A stretch of DNA of 64,000 bases from Tretioscincus oriximinensis (taxonomy: Eukaryota; Chordata; Lepidosauria; Squamata; Gymnophthalmidae): positions 1,017,498-1,081,497 of the forward strand of contig JAJVDF010000255.1 in the NCBI GenBank assembly GCA_022410635.1. Direction: 5' to 3'. The notes beneath the pieces were generated by a model that had not been told where the DNA came from, did not search any database, and saw only the letters and a program-made list of their open reading frames with translations. Positions 21,901 to 31,689 of this stretch are shown here, piece after piece; position 1 is the stretch's first letter; every line of letters starts with the position of its first letter. A program made the translations under genes and the position numbers.

Positions 21901-24900
21901 ACATTGCTCAGGCAATTGACTTCCCTATCAACTCCCTTTACTCCTGTAGCTTCCTTCAGCTATAACCCTTATAGCAGTAGCCCTCCTAGATAAAGTTTTG
22001 TCCTCTTGAATCAAACCCCTACCATCTAAAGTCATCAAAAGCTTAGCCACATTCCTCTTTATACTTTTTCCTCAACCTCTGCTTCTTCTGGACTGGCTAA
22101 TCTTTTTTTGCTCCTGAGACACTGAGGAGGGCATGCCCCTTCTGAGCTGCTGCCTACACCTCCCTTTGGGATTCTAGGGTAGCCTCACAGCCTTCTGGCA
22201 TATACCACAGTGGCGAACAGTGCTAAGCACATTCTAAAGCTCCATCCAAGCTCACCAACCAGTTTTTATCTTCAGGAGGGCTTCCAGTTACTCTCACCCA
22301 TGTTGGCTACCAATGAAGAGCAGTATATAAATATCCAAACTACAATCATAATACTCGTGTCTTCATACACTGTATGATCTATGATTTTGCCTGCAGGCCA
22401 TGTGCCAACCAATAATTTGGCTTCATCACCAAACCCACATGGGTCCTTGGTCATACGTTTAAACATTCTTCAACCCTGAAGAATGACCTTAAATCAATTC
22501 TGGACTAAACCAGGAAAAAAAGAGATTAAGGGTCTATTCCCATCACCTTCAATCACCCCATGTGGTCACGCATGTTCAGCAATCCACTTGCTAAAAAGCG
22601 GAATTTCTAGCAACACAGTTTGTGCAGTTCAACAGAGGCCATTTTGTAAAATCCGAAATAAAGCTGTGTATGGACATTCAGCAGTGTGAACTTGGCCAAT
22701 CTTACAAGACTTCAGGCTGACATGTAAAAGTTAATTGGCTCTTGTCTCACAGAGAATGCTTGGGAACTGTAGGAATGCTTGCAGAGAATGCTGGGGATTG
22801 TAAGAAGGCAAGTGCAACTATGCCTTATAGTGCTCATCATGTGATGAGATTGCTAGGCAATGTATCAGAATAATGTGGAAGCCTTAAGGTATGTGAAGAT
22901 GAGAAGCATTTTTGAAGAAATAGTAAGGAAAACCTTGTTGTGGGGAAGCTCCCTAAGCTCATTCAAGATTGAGGAAAGTATAAAAATAAATTTGTGATCT
23001 GGGCCATGGATGAAATGCAATTCAGTTAAAAATGGAGGCAACAACTGATTCTTCCTAAATATTTGCTTAGCACCTAAAACAGAGCTAAAATTTGTGAAAT
23101 AGTTAGCATGCCAAAAATACAAGAATAGCATGAGACCAAAGCATTGAGATTCTTCTGATGCTTCTGTGTTGTTTTTCTCTTTACAACAAGTGGATTTGTA
23201 CCCCTTTTGCTATCATGAACTCTGCAACAGAAAGCATTTCTTACACTGCTGTACATGAGTTGTTTCAAGCACCTTGGATTGGAACAGTACAAGCTCCGTA
23301 CATTGGAAGATGGTTGGATGATTTATTATATTTGGTAAGAGTTATTCCTGAGGTGAAACTGGTACTTAATATATCTTTTTCTTGAAATTCATTAAAGAGG
23401 AATGGATGAAAACTGCATCCGTGCAGATAAAATGTGGTATTGTGATTAATGTTGAGTATCCATCATTATTAGCTGAAACAAGAGTATATAAATAGCTACC
23501 AGGATGGATCTCTTGATTTTGCCTCCGAGATGGAGCAACAGCCAGGATTGCTGAAGTACCATTTGCAGGGACTCAAGAACAAGTGGGGTGTAACGTTCCT
23601 GTGCACTAGGAGACGTTACCACACATCCCTTTAAGGGACTTGGGAGCCAGCTGTGATTGTGGGCTAGAGAGATGACATGCTGGCTGGGGGACTGCTATAA
23701 AGAGAGCAGATGAAAAGTAGAAAGTTTGGAAGTCCATTATGAAAATAACCACACAGACAAAAGGCCTCAGTGGAAACATGGTTTACTACAGGAAAGGAAG
23801 GAAGTGAACCAAGATTGTTGGTTACCAGGTCTTTTAAAAAAACCCTTTCAGGAGGAGTTACAGGCACTCAGCTGGTACAAAATATCTCCCAGGCTCCCTC
23901 TTGCTTCTGTAAACATCCTGTCCTTGGCCCAGCCCATTCCTTTGTTCTGGGGTCCTTCAGGGTTCATTTCCTGGTTGCAGTCTTCTCACCATGCAGCCAG
24001 CAGAACACCATCCACCATTGTTCAGAGAGGCCCTTGCACATCCACAGCCAGAAAGGAAGTCAAAGATTAGCCAAGTTACTATTGAAACAAAAGGGGCTGG
24101 GCTGTTTTACAAAAGGGGTTTTACAAAGGTGGCAAAAATGGCTAGAAAAGAATGCAAAGTAGAAAGCAAACTGCAAAAGTTGAAATTACAGGCTGGAACA
24201 ATAACTTTTAAGCAATAGTGAATAAACTCAATATTACAAACGTATGGAATATTAATAGAGGCTTGAATAAAAATATTTACAGGTATGAAATGCAACAGTC
24301 TTGCCTTCTTCTAATTGAGACTGTCTGGTGTAATTGGTGGGCAACTGAGTAAGACAGAATGCTGAACTAGATGGACTATGACTCGACTCAGCAGGGCTCC
24401 TCTCATGTGCTTAACAACAAATTCATTGGGGTTTTTTGCAGGATAAATCTAAATAGAAGTTTGAAGTCAACAGATTAAATGCCAACTCTAAGGTCCTTTG
24501 CATCCCAGATGTAAGCCTTGGGGGTGAAAATTCACCTTGTAAGCCACTCACAGTCCCTTAGCGTGAGAAGGCAGGATATAAAAACCTGATTCTCCTCCTT
24601 TTTTCTTCTTCCTCAAAAATGATTAGGATGGGGAGAACGCCTTTGCCCACACTGCACTGGTTTGTGGCCTCAGGAAAAAGGGCAGGAAAAAGCAACTGGA
24701 ATAATCAGAGTTCAGGAACACTTACCTTACAAAATCAGGCTTTAACCATCTCGGCCTCATTGGCTTTGGACAATGGTGGATGCCTCCATTAATAAGTGGA
24801 GATGTGACATGCGATCCTTCTCTTTGTCCAGGTCCTTGGAGGTATCCCATGGCAAACCTATTTTCAGCGGGTTCTATCAGCTTCTTCTCCAAAGGATGCC

Positions 24901-27619
24901 CAGTTAATTTCCTACCTCTCTGGAGTGGGGTGTTTTATCATGGCCATTCCTTCTGTGCTCATTGGAGCAGTTGCAGCTTCTACAGGTAAAACTGCCTCTG
25001 CCACAAGCAACAAACATCTAACATACTTAAGAACAACATAGCCAACTCTGCACATGGACCCCCTTGCCTGTACTTCATTGCACTTTACTGAGGCCCCACA
25101 TAGTCAATCTGGAACCACATCAGTACAGATTCCCCTCAATCAACATAGCCAGAGTTAATTCATCTTCAGTCCTGAAGAATTGGCCACTGGAGCCACCCAT
25201 GTACTTTTAATCCAATTTCGGTCTGAAAGAACCAGACTTGTTCTTCAGGACTCAAGATGGATTAAAAATACATTTCTGATTCCATCCCTATAGAACTGAA
25301 CTGGGGTACATGGCTGCTTCCATACACTTTTTTTCCCTTTCCTAGTGCTAGGAAGGCATGAGTGTTTCCTTTCACTAGGACAGTGAAAAACAAGGTAAAC
25401 TATAGGGAAAAGCAGCTACTCTGGCGCTTTTCATAGACTCATAGGCCCTGTCCCCACTGAGCCTTATTCTCGGTTATATCTCAGTACAGAGCTTTGTCAT
25501 CCACATGCCAGTGTAGGCTGTGGCAGGCCCCGTTCACTAGCATGTAGATGGCACATTCCTATTCTGAGATATGGGGAGTTGGAAGGGTCATGAGGTCCAC
25601 TAAACCATCGCAGACAGATGGCTGTCCAGCCTTTGTTTGAAGACTTCCAGCACAGGAGAACTCTCCATCTGTTGTGTCAACCTATTCAACTGTTTTATAA
25701 TGTGCCATGCCACCATAATAGGTGTAGGGCCCAAAACAGGTACCATGCTTGTGTGAATGATACAGATCTAGGAATTCAACCCAGCACACCTGTGAGATGG
25801 CACATATCTAGGAATTTTGCTCTGGTGCATTCCTGGTGGATTCTTGCTGCTGCTGCTGCCTTGTGGATAGTGGGTTGTGAATGTTACTGAGGCATTCACC
25901 ACAATGATGATTGTTAGCTACGCTCCCTTATGTCTGACTTCATCCCAGATCAGCAGTTTCATTCAATTGGCCTATGTCTTCTCAATTGTGCCCGATGCAA
26001 CAGCAAACTGAGATCAAGGATGAAGTTTGGCTCCCCCCTGCCTCTCTTTCTCTTTGATGAGAGTTAATCCTTCATCCAACTGTGAAAAAATGGAAAGCTC
26101 ATGGTCTCTGTGCCTTCCTTCCCCCCACTCTTTGGATGCTTGATATGACTGTGGCAAGTCGTCTTGCTTCCCTACTGGACAACCTCTGATTTCCCTGACC
26201 TCCCCAAGGTGGACCTCAGGGCCTTTTGGTCTGTGGCTGTCCATGATAGTTACACCAGTACCAGTGGCAGCTGGCCTCTGGGTTTGGGGGGGTCTGGTGA
26301 ACACTGATTAAAATCAGTGATAAAATCTCCATAGAAAACAAAGGAGAACCATTGGCCAATTGTAGGTCTTCATAGAGGAGCTCCAACAAATCAAAAAGCT
26401 CCAGGCAGCTTTTTTTATGACGAAAGGGGTCGCCGATCCCTGAAACAATGGGAGGGCTGCCTGGGAGGGGCTACAGTCTCTCTTTCAGTCTTCGTCGTGG
26501 TGCCATTTTGTATTGGCATTCAACTTGCGGACTGAAAGAGAGACTGGTAAGTGTTTGAATGTGCCTCCCAGCCCCTTTCCTAACACCGCCGAGGGTGGAA
26601 GAAGGGAGCTTTCTTCAGCCTTGGCTCCATTAGGAAAGCCCTGGTCCTGCGGCTCCCCAGCTGCCACTGACCAGCATATCAACTCCTCTTCCTGATTATT
26701 AATTGTAACGCATCTTGGAAATGGAAAAAGCCCTTGTTTTTATGTTCATATAATGCAGCCCTGATTTGAGACTCGAAAAGCTTTCTAATGTAATGCTTCT
26801 TCTGCATTGCTTTTCTCAGATTGGAACCAGACAGACTATGGCCTCCCTTCTCCCCATGCTAGAGGAGAGTCTGCCCTCATTCTCCCACTAGTCCTTCACC
26901 ATCTCTGCCCAACATACATCTCTGTTGGGGGCTTGGGAGCCATCGCAGCTGCTGTCATGTCTTCTGGGGATTCTGCCCTTCTCTCTGCCAGCTCCATGTT
27001 TGCTCACAATATCTACAGGAAAGTTCTTAGGAAAAAGGTGAGTTTGAGTATGTAGTTCATAGGAACTAAACCGCAACAAAGAATGGTTTTATTTTATCTT
27101 TTTATTTTACAGGCAACAGAAAATGATGTCTTATGGGCTTTGAGAATATCCACGGTGGCCTTTGGAACAGCGTCAACAGTTCTGGCTTTTTATTCTCATT
27201 CCATTTACGATCTCTGGTTCCTTGGGGGAGAGCTAGTGTATGCCCTTCTTTTCCCCCAACTATGCTGTGTCCTCTTTGTTCCCAGCACCAACGTTTACGG
27301 TTCAGCTGCTGGGTTTTTCTTTGGACTTCTGCTACGTCTATTAGCAGGGGAGCCATCCCTGAACCTCCCCCCAGTTATCCGTTACCCAGGTTGCTCTCTT
27401 GTTGACGGCGTCTATGTTCAGTTGTTTCCATTTAAAATCGTCACCATGCTGGTCACTCTTTTGACAATTATTTCTGTTTCGTATCTTGCAGCCTTCTTGT
27501 TTAAGGCAAACATTTTACCTTCTGAATGGGATGTTTGCAAGATGGTGCCAAACGAAGCAACTTCACTTTCTTGTCACCAAATCCCAAAAAAGATGGATAC
27601 AGAACGAATGGACGAATAA
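15812..27619 (+). CDS. High-affinity choline transporter 1-like (SLC5 family), complete
   Basis: Eight exons join without a frameshift or stop into 538 residues. The protein is a sodium/solute symporter of the SLC5A7 type, which takes choline into cells (into cholinergic nerve endings for SLC5A7). Supporting motifs: [56 protein letters not shown], the sequon in [40 protein letters not shown], and AGEPSL, which keeps the Glu of the SLC5A7 GGEP segment. The start ATG has A at -3 and G at +4, and an early N-V-S sequon lies in the extracellular N-terminus. SLC5A7 has about 580 residues; here the tail after the last membrane segment is short and unlike it, and the dileucine-like endocytosis region is not recognisable. 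Many substitutions in otherwise fixed motifs point to a paralog rather than SLC5A7 itself. Choline as substrate is inferred. Confidence 0.92.
16190..16310. repeat. Palindromic MITE-like repeat
   Basis: TATTGAACTATAGTTCCTGA and TGGAAGTTGTAGTCCAACCA are opposed halves of a common short hAT-type repeat. Also seen at 57575-57715. Confidence 0.5.
16347..16438. repeat. Perfect 38-bp inverted repeat
   Basis: Arms 16347-16384 and 16401-16438 are exactly complementary, with a 16-base loop. It lies in intron 1 of the SLC5A7-like gene. Confidence 0.95.
16588..16735 (-). mobile_element. L2-type 3' tail, antisense
   Basis: TTTATTTATTTATATTTATA and CCCTGCCCTATACCCGA, the L2-type terminus in reverse, then AACAATAAAAACAACAATAC. 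Confidence 0.65.
17195..17345 (+). mobile_element. CR1 3' UTR fragment
   Basis: AAATACCATTTGCAAGAACT to CTCCTATGTTCTTATG, with the CCAGGTGC and TGGTGG motifs of the subfamily. Confidence 0.7.
17400..18000. other. SLC5A7-like intron 1, nothing recognised
   Basis: AT-rich intronic sequence without assigned repeat or exon. Confidence 0.3.
18001..18165. mobile_element. Palindromic MITE, GGCCCTGTCCCC family
   Basis: Begins GGCCCTGTCCCCTCAGAGCC and ends with AATAAGGCTCAGTGGGGACA, its near complement. The interior has ACACTAGCATGTAGATGGCA. Confidence 0.75.
18190..18465 (+). mobile_element. CR1 3' fragment
   Basis: Contains GGATGGATGTCTTGATGTTG, GAACAACAGGCAGGATTCCT and GGCCTGATTCAGCAGGGCTC. Confidence 0.75.
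18485..19130 (-). mobile_element. L2-type 3' region with a nested insert
   Basis: 18485-18660 and 19040-19130 together match one antisense L2 3' region (compare 10205-10480). They are separated by about 380 bases of GC-richer unrelated DNA with ACAGAG at both junctions. Confidence 0.55.
19225..19338 (+). CDS. SLC5A7-like exon 2
   Basis: Acceptor CTTGCAG. Encodes [18 protein letters not shown] and the following [15 protein letters not shown] segment; phase 1 to phase 1. The donor is GTAAAG. Confidence 0.92.
20079..20234 (+). CDS. SLC5A7-like exon 3
   Basis: Acceptor CCTAACAG. Encodes [19 protein letters not shown], then [19 protein letters not shown]; phase 1 to phase 1; donor GTAAAG. Confidence 0.92.
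20320..20380 (+). mobile_element. L2-type 3' tail
   Basis: ACTGCCCTGAGACATTCGGG and TATAGGGCGGTATAAAC, the sense-orientation L2-type end. Confidence 0.6.
20465..20810. mobile_element. Penelope-like remnants in two orientations
   Basis: 20465-20600 carries the antisense terminal repeat (AGAAAGTCCAGCAAGGGGG; TCTACTTCTTCAGATGCTAG). 20650-20790 holds the sense 3' coding remnant (TTTGAAAGAGAAGCAGATTT; CACAAATTCCAGTCCATCAA). Confidence 0.7.
21049..21197 (+). CDS. SLC5A7-like exon 4
   Basis: Acceptor CCTTCTAG. Encodes [20 protein letters not shown] and the [17 protein letters not shown] signature; it ends in phase 0 before GTAAGT. Confidence 0.93.
21200..23190. other. SLC5A7-like intron 4, mostly unassigned
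   Basis: No exon or confident repeat. A frame at 21575-21775 has no domain signal. Confidence 0.35.
23191..23334 (+). CDS. SLC5A7-like exon 5
   Basis: 48 codons in phase 0 after the weak acceptor TTACAACAAG. Contains [19 protein letters not shown], which matches the extracellular FTAVHAKYQKPWLGTV segment of SLC5A7. Donor GTAAGA. Confidence 0.88.
23490..24425 (+). mobile_element. CR1 3' fragment interrupted by an LTR-like insert
   Basis: 23490-23583 and 24298-24425 are two parts of one CR1 3' UTR (GATGGAGCAACAGCCAGGAT; then GACAGAATGCTGAACTAGAT). About 710 unrelated bases lie between them. Confidence 0.7.
23584..24297 (+). mobile_element. Candidate solo LTR
   Basis: The insert begins with TG and ends CA, has CTATAAAGAGAG near 23695, and has AATAAA hexamers at about 24222 and 24265. 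A clear target duplication was not found and no internal retroelement region is present. Confidence 0.35.
24832..24985 (+). CDS. SLC5A7-like exon 6
   Basis: Acceptor TTTGTCCAG. Encodes [20 protein letters not shown] and [17 protein letters not shown]. It ends in phase 1 before GTAAAA. Confidence 0.92.
25443..25572. mobile_element. Palindromic MITE, GGCCCTGTCCCC family, right end lost
   Basis: GGCCCTGTCCCCACTGAGCC to TATTCTGAGATATGGGGA. The terminal complement is missing, cut by the adjacent CR1. Confidence 0.7.
25573..25710 (-). mobile_element. CR1 3' region, antisense
   Basis: GGAGTTGGAAGGGTCATGAG, then TTTGTTTGAAGACTTCCAGC, the reverse of the usual CR1 end. Confidence 0.6.
25711..26810. 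other. SLC5A7-like intron 6, mostly unassigned
   Basis: No exon. Contains a 17-bp perfect inverted repeat (26474-26490 with 26530-26546, GTCTCTCTTTCAGTC) around about 39 bases. Confidence 0.4.
26820..27037 (+). CDS. SLC5A7-like exon 7
   Basis: Acceptor TTTTCTCAG. Encodes [38 protein letters not shown] and the [20 protein letters not shown] segment, with the consensus donor GTGAGT after KKK. Confidence 0.93.
27113..27619 (+). CDS. SLC5A7-like terminal exon
   Basis: Acceptor TTTTACAG. 168 codons plus stop cover the last membrane segments ([44 protein letters not shown]) and a short polar tail ending [10 protein letters not shown]. The TAA stop overlaps an AATAAA hexamer. Confidence 0.93.
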   Translation, partial: ATENDVLWALRISTVAFGTASTVLAFYSHSIYDLWFLGGELVYALLFPQLCCVLFVPSTNVYGSAAGFFFGLLLRLLAGEPSLNLPPVIRYPGCSLVDGVYVQLFPFKIVTMLVTLLTIISVSYLAAFLFKANILPSEWDVCKMVPNEATSLSCHQIPKKMDTERMDE

Positions 27620-27620
27620 A
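27615..27620 (+). promoter_or_regulatory. AATAAA poly(A) signal overlapping the SLC5A7-like stop codon
   Basis: The hexamer contains the in-frame TAA stop. If used, the 3' UTR would be only a few tens of bases long. GT-rich sequence (TTTGTGTTGCGTGG, then GTGTGTGTGTG) follows within about 80 bases and could be the downstream element. Use is inferred. Confidence 0.45.
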
Positions 27621-27721
27621 GTTGTTATTTCCATTCCCTGAGCATTTCCGTTTGTGTTGCGTGGATACCTTGGGGTTTTTGTGTGTGTGTGTGCTGCGTG
27701 GTGTACCCGTCTCTAGAATAA

Positions 27722-30700
27722 TAATTCTTACATTTATTTATTCATTTATTCATTCATTCGTTCGTTCGTTCATTTATATTTATACCCCGTCCCATACCCG
27801 AAGGTCTCAGGGCAGACAACAGTAAAATATCAATACAAAAATTAACAAATTAAAACAGTATAAAGACAATATCTTAAAGTGGGGACAAAAATGACAATCT
27901 CTTCAGCCAAAGGCCAGGTGAAAGAGTGGCGTCTTCAAAGATCTTCTAAAATAATACAGTGATGATGACAGACGTACCTCAAGAGGGAGACTATTCCAAA
28001 GACTGGGGGCAACAACTGAGAAGGGCTTACCCCAGGTTGCCACTCCATTGGCTGTTGAAAGGGGTGGTACACCAAGGCGGGCCTCCCCTGCAGATCATAA
28101 GGCATGGACAGGTCTGTGTGGGAGAAGGTGTTCCTTTAGGTATTTGGGGCCCAAGTTATTTAGGACCTTATAAGTTAAAGTGAACACCTTGAATTGGACT
28201 TGGTAGCAGATTGGCAGCTAGTGCAGTGCTTTCAAGACTGGAGTGATGTGTGTCCGGCCAGCCATTCCGGTCAGCAGTCTAGCTGCTGCATTCTGCACCA
28301 ACTCCCAACTTCCGAACCGTTTTCAAGGGCAGCCCTGTATAGAGCACATTACAATAGTCCAATCAGGAAGTTACCAGAGCATGGATTACTGTGGCTGTAA
28401 ATGGCAACCCAGACATAACTGGGTGTAGACACTCCTGGCCACCGCCTCCACCTGATTTTCAAGTGTCAGTGCAGAGTCCAGAAGCACCCCCAGATTTCGC
28501 ACCTGTCCCTTATAGGGCAATTCTACCCCACCAACGACAGGGTGCCTCTCCACCTCATGAACCTGGGATGCCCCAGCACACAGCACCTCTGTCTTGTCTG
28601 GATTCCGCTTCAATTTATTGCCCCCCCATTCAGCCCATCACTGCCTCCAGGCACCTGTCAAGCACTTCAACCACCTCTCCTAATTCAGACAGAACAGAGA
28701 AATAGAGCTGAGTGTCATCTGCATGTTGATGACACTTCACTCCAAATCTCCAGTGGCTTCATATAGACGTTGAACAGCATGGGGGAGGGGATAGACTCCC
28801 TGAGGAACCCCACAAGTGAGCTTCCAGGGTGTCAAGTAAGACTCCATCATCACTCTTTGGAAGTGGCTATGGAGATAGGAGCAGAACCACTGCAATGCAT
28901 TTCCACCAACTCCTAAACTCCATAGCCTCTCCAGGAGGATACCATGGTCATTGGTATCAAAAGATGCTGCGAGGTCCAGGAGAACCAATAGGGTTGCATT
29001 GCCCGCACCACTCTCCCAGAGTAGGTCATCAACCAGGGCGACCAAGGTGGTTTCTGTGCCATGACCAGGCCTGGAGCCAGATTGAAATGGGTCTAGATAA
29101 TTTGTTTCTTCCAAGAATGCCCGGCAGTTGAACAGCCATGGCCCTCTCCAGTACCTTGCCCAGGAAGGGTATGTTGACCACCGGGCGATAGTTGTTTAAC
29201 TCTTCTAGATTCAAGGAAGGCTTCTTAAGGAGGGAGCGGGACCACTGCATCCACCGGTCATACTCTGCTGACTGGCTTTTATCAATCAGGAGGGGCAAGG
29301 TTCTAGAGAGCATGACATTGGCCGAACCCCAACAAGCAGCTTGTTCACATCATCAGACCACAATAATTGAAACTGATCCAAGATAACTGGACCAGATGGT
29401 TCTTTGGACACCTCCTCTGGGCTATTTACAAGATCTGAGCGACTTTGCCCTCAAAGTGCCTTGCAAATTTGTCACAGCAGATAGTGGATGGCCTTTGCAT
29501 TTGCTCTTCCAGGTTAGATCTTATCAGGCCATTTACCACTCGAAAGAGCTCTGCTGGATGGCTATTTGAGAATGCAATGGTAGAGAAATAATTCCTTTTC
29601 GCTGCCACCACCGCCACCTGATAGGCATGATAATGTGCTCTAACATGTGTTTGGTCAGATTGTTGCAGGGATTTGCACCAGCTGTACTCCAGTCGTCGAT
29701 CTTCCAGTATAATCAATCTTAACTCCCCAGAATATCAGGGTGCTCTATAGGCTCCACATATAAGCTGAGGGTACTTGGGAGCAATCGTGTCAATAGCCCT
29801 GGTCATCCTCTGATTCCAAAGGGAGACCAGAGCTTCGACAGGAGCGTCATCAATGCCAACTGGGAAATCCCCAAGAGTGTTCAGGAACTGCCCGGATTCC
29901 ATAAGTCTCCAGGAGCAGACCATCTGAATGGGTCTCTTATCCTTAAAGGAGGAGCCAACACTGTAAGTCTAAATCTCACCAGGGAATGATCCGTCCACGA
30001 CAACAGACTTACCGACAGCCCTCCCATCAACGGATTGTCACCAGTTCGCTATGTAGAAAAAAACAGATCAAGAGTATGTCCTGCTCTGTAAGTTGGGCCA
30101 GTAACATATTGAGATAGCTCATGGTTATCATGGAGGCCATGAAGGACTGAGCAGGTCCAGTGAGGATAGCCTCTGCATGGATGTTGAAGTCCCCCAGCAG
30201 CACAATGTTCCACACCACATCAGTAACCACCTCTGTCAACTCAGCTAAGGATGCCGCTGGACAGCAAGATGACTGGTACACCAGCAGCATCCCTATTCTA
30301 TCTCTTTTGCCCAGCAACAGGAACAGTCCCCCAAATCCAGAAACAGGGAATTGGCTGCCTTGTGAGAGAGCTGGAAGATTTGTGGACCACAGCAACACCC
30401 CCTCCTCTCCCCACTGGTCTAGAACAGTGCTGCACTGAGTAATCTGGGGGACAGAGCTGGGTAAGATTAGGCCCATCCAGTTCATCCACCCAGGTCTCAG
30501 TAATACAGGCCAGATCAGCCCGTTCATCCAGGATCAAATCATGGATGATAGATGTTTTGTTCTGGACTGACCTGGCATTTAGAAGCAGCACCACCCGAGC
30601 AGTGGGCTGGTCAGCTGGCATCCCCAAAATCTGCAGGTTGGAAGGCAGAATAGAAGGAGTAATTAGCCTTCACGCATTTACCACCCCTTCTCTTAATTCG

Positions 30701-30780
30701 CTTCTTCCGCCTCCCAGCACCATTTCTCCCTCTGCCCATTACCACGCCAGCCCCCTCCTACTACCTGGGCCTTGGTAATA
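27722..30780 (-). mobile_element. Long decayed L2-type LINE
   Basis: Minus-strand remnants in order: endonuclease (LNARSVQNKTSIIHDLI, CITETWVDELDG, GGGVAVVHKSSS, LLGDFNIHAE); RT (NNYRPVVNIPFLGKVLERAM, LVLLDLAASFDTNDHGILLE, a broken GVPQG box); then KTEVLCAG and LGVLLDSALTLENQVEAVAR, and a 3' UTR ending GGGTATGGGACGGGGTATAA with ATTC-type repeats. Many frameshifts make it inactive. Confidence 0.85.
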
Positions 30781-31170
30781 CATCATTCAACACTCCCCAC
30801 CAACAATAATTATATTAAAACAGGGTTCAGTTTCACAAATTAGAACAACAAGAACAATCCACCTCACACCCGATTTATAATAATATAAACACATGCACAT
30901 ACACATACAATTCAAAAACACCAACCAAAGGATAAGGCAGATGGCGTAGTCCTTGGCCCCCCACCTTCAGTAGCGAGTACCAACAGTCCAGGAGCAGAAT
31001 CCCTGAAGGTGGGCAGCCCAGGCTCTCACCCTGGGCACAGATGGTAACATTGCAACTTTTCAGAAAGGCCTCTTCTTGGTTTGGCCACAGGCAGTCCTGT
31101 CAGTAGCCCCAAGCAATGCAAAGTGCTGTGGCCAGGTGTTGCTACAGGTCAGCCTGGGCCTAATCCTGAA
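30781..31170. other. Unassigned, possibly 5' part of the adjacent LINE
   Basis: Follows the endonuclease remnant directly. No coding signal could be identified. Confidence 0.3.
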
Positions 31171-31174
31171 GAAG

Positions 31175-31236
31175 TAGGCTGACCAGATGACCCCAAAACC
31201 GAGTTCCCCCCCAAAAGGGGTCATCTGGTCAGCCTA
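31175..31236. mobile_element. 62-bp miniature TAGGCTGACC-family MITE
   Basis: TAGGCTGACCAGATGACCCC at one end and its complement at the other, with almost no interior. Flanked by TGAAGAAG and CGAAGAAG (7 of 8 matching). Confidence 0.85.
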
Positions 31237-31689
31237 CGAAGAAGCCTCTCCTCTATTTGAAGTCTTTGATTTCAAATACTACAAACTTCATTACAATCGA
31301 CCGACTCGTAACATGTTTCAAAAATCTGCTGTAACATTTGCAAAAATCCACAACAATACACATAACAATGCACAATTTTAACCTTATCTGCAAATCAAAT
31401 GAAGGCAGTCCAAGGACTGTTTCAGGAATAGCTTCCCTAGCAGAGATTGGAGCAGTTTACATCAAGGTTTGGTAAAATGACTGTTGGTTGTTTACTTACT
31501 TCAAGGGTCCAAATTTGAAGAATTGTGTTAAATGCTAACTGACAGAAGGGTGAATATTCTAAAAAGGCCACATCATCTGTTAATTGGCCCATGGCCCAAA
31601 AAGGGCTACATAAGGTCAGCTTCTTCAACATGAAAGCAGGAGAAGGATGTTATCAATAATTAGGAAATGTCTAGCAAAAATATATCAAT

